From contig JACPVD010000107.1 in assembly GCA_016191895.1 (NCBI GenBank), positions 1-6,651 of the forward strand: DNA of 6,651 nucleotides, in the 5' to 3' direction. Positions 5,549 through 6,651 of this stretch are shown in pieces. The notes under the pieces were generated by a model that did no database searches, was not told the origin of the DNA, and worked only from the letters and a program-made list of their open reading frames with translations. This DNA is from Chloroflexota bacterium (lineage in GTDB: Bacteria > Chloroflexota > Anaerolineae > Anaerolineales > Villigracilaceae). A program made the position numbers and the translations under genes. The number at the start of each line of letters is the position of its first letter. Position 1 is the stretch's first letter.

Positions 5549-5761
5549 CAGGCTGAAATGATCAAAGGCTTCACTCCGGTCGTGTTTGAGCGTGACGAAT
5601 TTAATCTGGTGGTAAACAATGTCCCCGCGCTGGTTTGCCTCCATTGCGGGGAAGTCATCATGGACGAAGAGACCGCAATCCAATTGTTGGACATGGCCGA
5701 AGGCAGCGCGGGAGAGGGAATCATCGAATTGGTTTGCGAGTATGCGCCCGGGCGCGTTTGA
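5528..5761 (+). CDS. YgiT-type zinc-finger protein, putative antitoxin, 77 aa
   Basis: Two CXXC knuckles, Cys3/Cys6 (CIIC) and Cys37/Cys40 (CLHCG), about 30 residues apart, followed by EVIMDEETAIQLLDMAEG, match the N-terminal zinc domain of MqsA/YgiT antitoxins. The C-terminal helix-turn-helix of full MqsA is absent; the protein ends after about 35 residues beyond the second knuckle. It therefore may not bind DNA and may act only by contacting its DUF4258 partner. GGAG (5518-5521) lies 6 nt before the ATG, but the start sits in a strong hairpin. It is the last gene of the four-gene run, and its TGA stop is also the TG of an extended -10 for the next gene. Confidence 0.8.
   Translation: MNCIICGQAEMIKGFTPVVFERDEFNLVVNNVPALVCLHCGEVIMDEETAIQLLDMAEGSAGEGIIELVCEYAPGRV
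5744..5755. promoter_or_regulatory. 12-bp perfect GC palindrome, candidate operator
   Basis: GCGCCCGGGCGC lies at about -30 to -19 relative to the predicted start at 5774, just upstream of the extended -10. Perfect symmetry at this promoter position suits a repressor or activator site. It also encodes the last residues of the zinc-finger protein (APGR), so it may be simple coding sequence in GC-rich DNA. Confidence 0.3.
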
Positions 5762-5767
5762 TACAAT
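5759..5767 (+). promoter_or_regulatory. Extended -10 promoter of the second lipoprotein
   Basis: TGATACAAT is an extended -10 (TG-N-TACAAT, hexamer 5 of 6). No -35 with normal spacing is seen; TTGCGA at 5734-5739 is 22 nt away. Seven nt after the hexamer is 5774, the A of the ATG, so the predicted mRNA is leaderless. Confidence 0.5.
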
Positions 5768-5803
5768 GGGCTCATGAAACAACGCATGAGCCTGCTTTTT
5801 TTT
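5768..5803 (+). terminator. Terminator-like hairpin and T-run overlapping the lipoprotein start
   Basis: GGCTCATG (5769-5776) pairs perfectly with CATGAGCC (5785-5792) around an 8-nt loop, and a G-U pair at 5768/5793 extends it. Eight T's follow (5796-5803). It is well placed, 7 nt after the zinc-finger stop, to end the upstream operon. The T-run doubles as Leu-Phe-Phe codons of the lipoprotein signal peptide, and both in-frame ATGs (5774, 5786) lie in the stem. With an 8-bp stem and a 2-nt gap before the T's, strength may be moderate. Confidence 0.6.
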
Positions 5804-6651
5804 ATTTTCCTCGCCGCCTGTTCATCCGCGCCTGCCGAAAAAACGCCCGCCCTGATCGACGTTGTGATTGTCGCCGATACCCCTACACCCACAGTCACGC
5901 CGCGCCCCACCGCCACGCGCACAACCGAACAGGCAATCCATCCATATACCATCGAAGGTTTGCGAAAACATAAATATCGCAGCGGGGAAATTGTCATTCG
6001 CGAGATTCTGCTCGAAACCGAAACCTTCACGCGCTACCTCATCGAATATCCAAGCGATGGGCTGACGATCACCGGGGTCATGCAAGTGCCGCGCGTGGGA
6101 AAATCGCCGTACCCGGTCATCGTCATGAATCACGGATTCTTTTCGCGCACGGTTTATTCAGCAGGCGATGGCACCGACCGCGCTGCGGAATTTCTCAATC
6201 GCCGCGGCTACCTCACCGTTTCATCCGACTATCGCAGTTGGGGCGATGCCGATACCGGCGAAAGCCTGTTTTACTCCGGGCTTGCCATCGATGTGGTCAA
6301 TCTCATCAACGCGCTTCCTTCGTATCCGTACGCTGATTCGAATCGCATCGGCATGTGGGGGCATAGCATGGGCGGCGGGGTGACTCTCAAAGTGTTGACC
6401 GTCGATGCCCGCGTACGCGCCGCCGTATTGTATTCCTCCGTCAGCGCCGATTTTGAAGACATCATCGAACGCTGGGGGCCGGGTTGTCTTGGAGATGTCT
6501 TCGAAGGGGAACTGGCCTACGGATGCAATTCATCGGACGTCCTGCCATTGACCCTGCCCGACGACCTGATCGCATCCTACTTTAACGCGGTAACGGATCC
6601 GGTTATCCTGAAAGCGGTCTCTCCGCTGTATCATTTTGACCTCGTCCGCGC
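5774..6651 (+). CDS. Lipoprotein, alpha/beta-hydrolase (esterase/S9-like), 3' end beyond window
   Basis: The frame is open from the ATG to the window edge: 292 codons plus 2 bases, no stop. The signal peptide is MKQRMSLLFFIFLAAC with lipobox LAAC and lipidated Cys16. The ATG at 5774 is preferred over 5786 (Met5), which would lose the positive N-terminus. A Thr/Pro-rich spacer spans about 35-55. Then come strands YLIEYPSDGLTITGVMQVP, the oxyanion-type NHGFFSR (from Asn119), DYRSWGDAD, and nucleophile elbow GHSMGG with Ser198. The catalytic Asp and His should lie beyond the cut. It is a probable exported esterase or peptidase of the prolyl-oligopeptidase/acetyl-esterase type; substrate unknown. 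It has no clear ribosome binding site (TACAATGGGCTC precedes the ATG), which fits leaderless translation. It is not an obvious close copy of the lipoprotein at 67-1008, sharing only fold and architecture. Confidence 0.85.
   Translation, partial: MKQRMSLLFFIFLAACSSAPAEKTPALIDVVIVADTPTPTVTPRPTATRTTEQAIHPYTIEGLRKHKYRSGEIVIREILLETETFTRYLIEYPSDGLTITGVMQVPRVGKSPYPVIVMNHGFFSRTVYSAGDGTDRAAEFLNRRGYLTVSSDYRSWGDADTGESLFYSGLAIDVVNLINALPSYPYADSNRIGMWGHSMGGGVTLKVLTVDARVRAAVLYSSVSADFEDIIERWGPGCLGDVFEGELAYGCNSSDVLPLTLPDDLIASYFNAVTDPVILKAVSPLYHFDLVR

Noticed and set aside
5473..6030. 185-aa minus-strand ORF across the zinc-finger and lipoprotein genes
   Set aside because: It spans two supported plus-strand genes and shows no family features.

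Overview
The window looks like a chromosomal piece of a Chloroflexota (Anaerolineae-like) bacterium. This is inferred from four things: moderately high GC, two lipoproteins with Pro/Thr-rich spacers, a tungsten-type aldehyde:ferredoxin oxidoreductase (AOR), and a DUF4258/YgiT-zinc-finger gene pair. No marker gene proves the taxonomy. No insertion sequence, phage gene or CRISPR array is visible.

Layout: (1) 67-1008, minus strand: a lipoprotein of the alpha/beta-hydrolase fold. (2) 1009-1336: a divergent intergenic region. It holds a weak promoter for gene 1, a short gene-like remnant, a good promoter reading right, and a strongly structured element that starts exactly at the predicted transcription start of the next gene. 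(3) 1337-3070: an AOR-family enzyme, apparently monocistronic. (4) 3073-3111: a long bidirectional terminator shared with the convergent tRNA-Thr(CGT) at 3118-3190 (minus). (5) 3191-3288: two overlapping divergent promoters, one for the tRNA and one for the rightward operon. (6) 3289-5761: four tightly packed plus-strand genes: a GT4/MshA-like glycosyltransferase, a soluble histidine-kinase-like ATPase without the phospho-acceptor His, and a DUF4258 protein with a YgiT-type zinc-finger protein, which resembles a toxin-antitoxin pair. (7) 5774 to the end: a second lipoprotein hydrolase, cut by the window edge.

The most unusual features are at the RNA level. A 15-nt double-palindrome hairpin design occurs as the terminator at 3076-3108 and again, in frame, inside the AOR gene at 1719-1752; a related core occurs in the AOR leader. 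The zinc-finger gene start codon lies in an 11-bp hairpin that overlaps the stop of the upstream gene. A terminator-like hairpin plus eight T's overlaps the start of the last lipoprotein gene. An extended -10 just upstream predicts a leaderless transcript that begins on the ATG and therefore lacks the 5' arm of that hairpin.

All calls come from reading the sequence. Family names rest on remembered motifs, not on searches.
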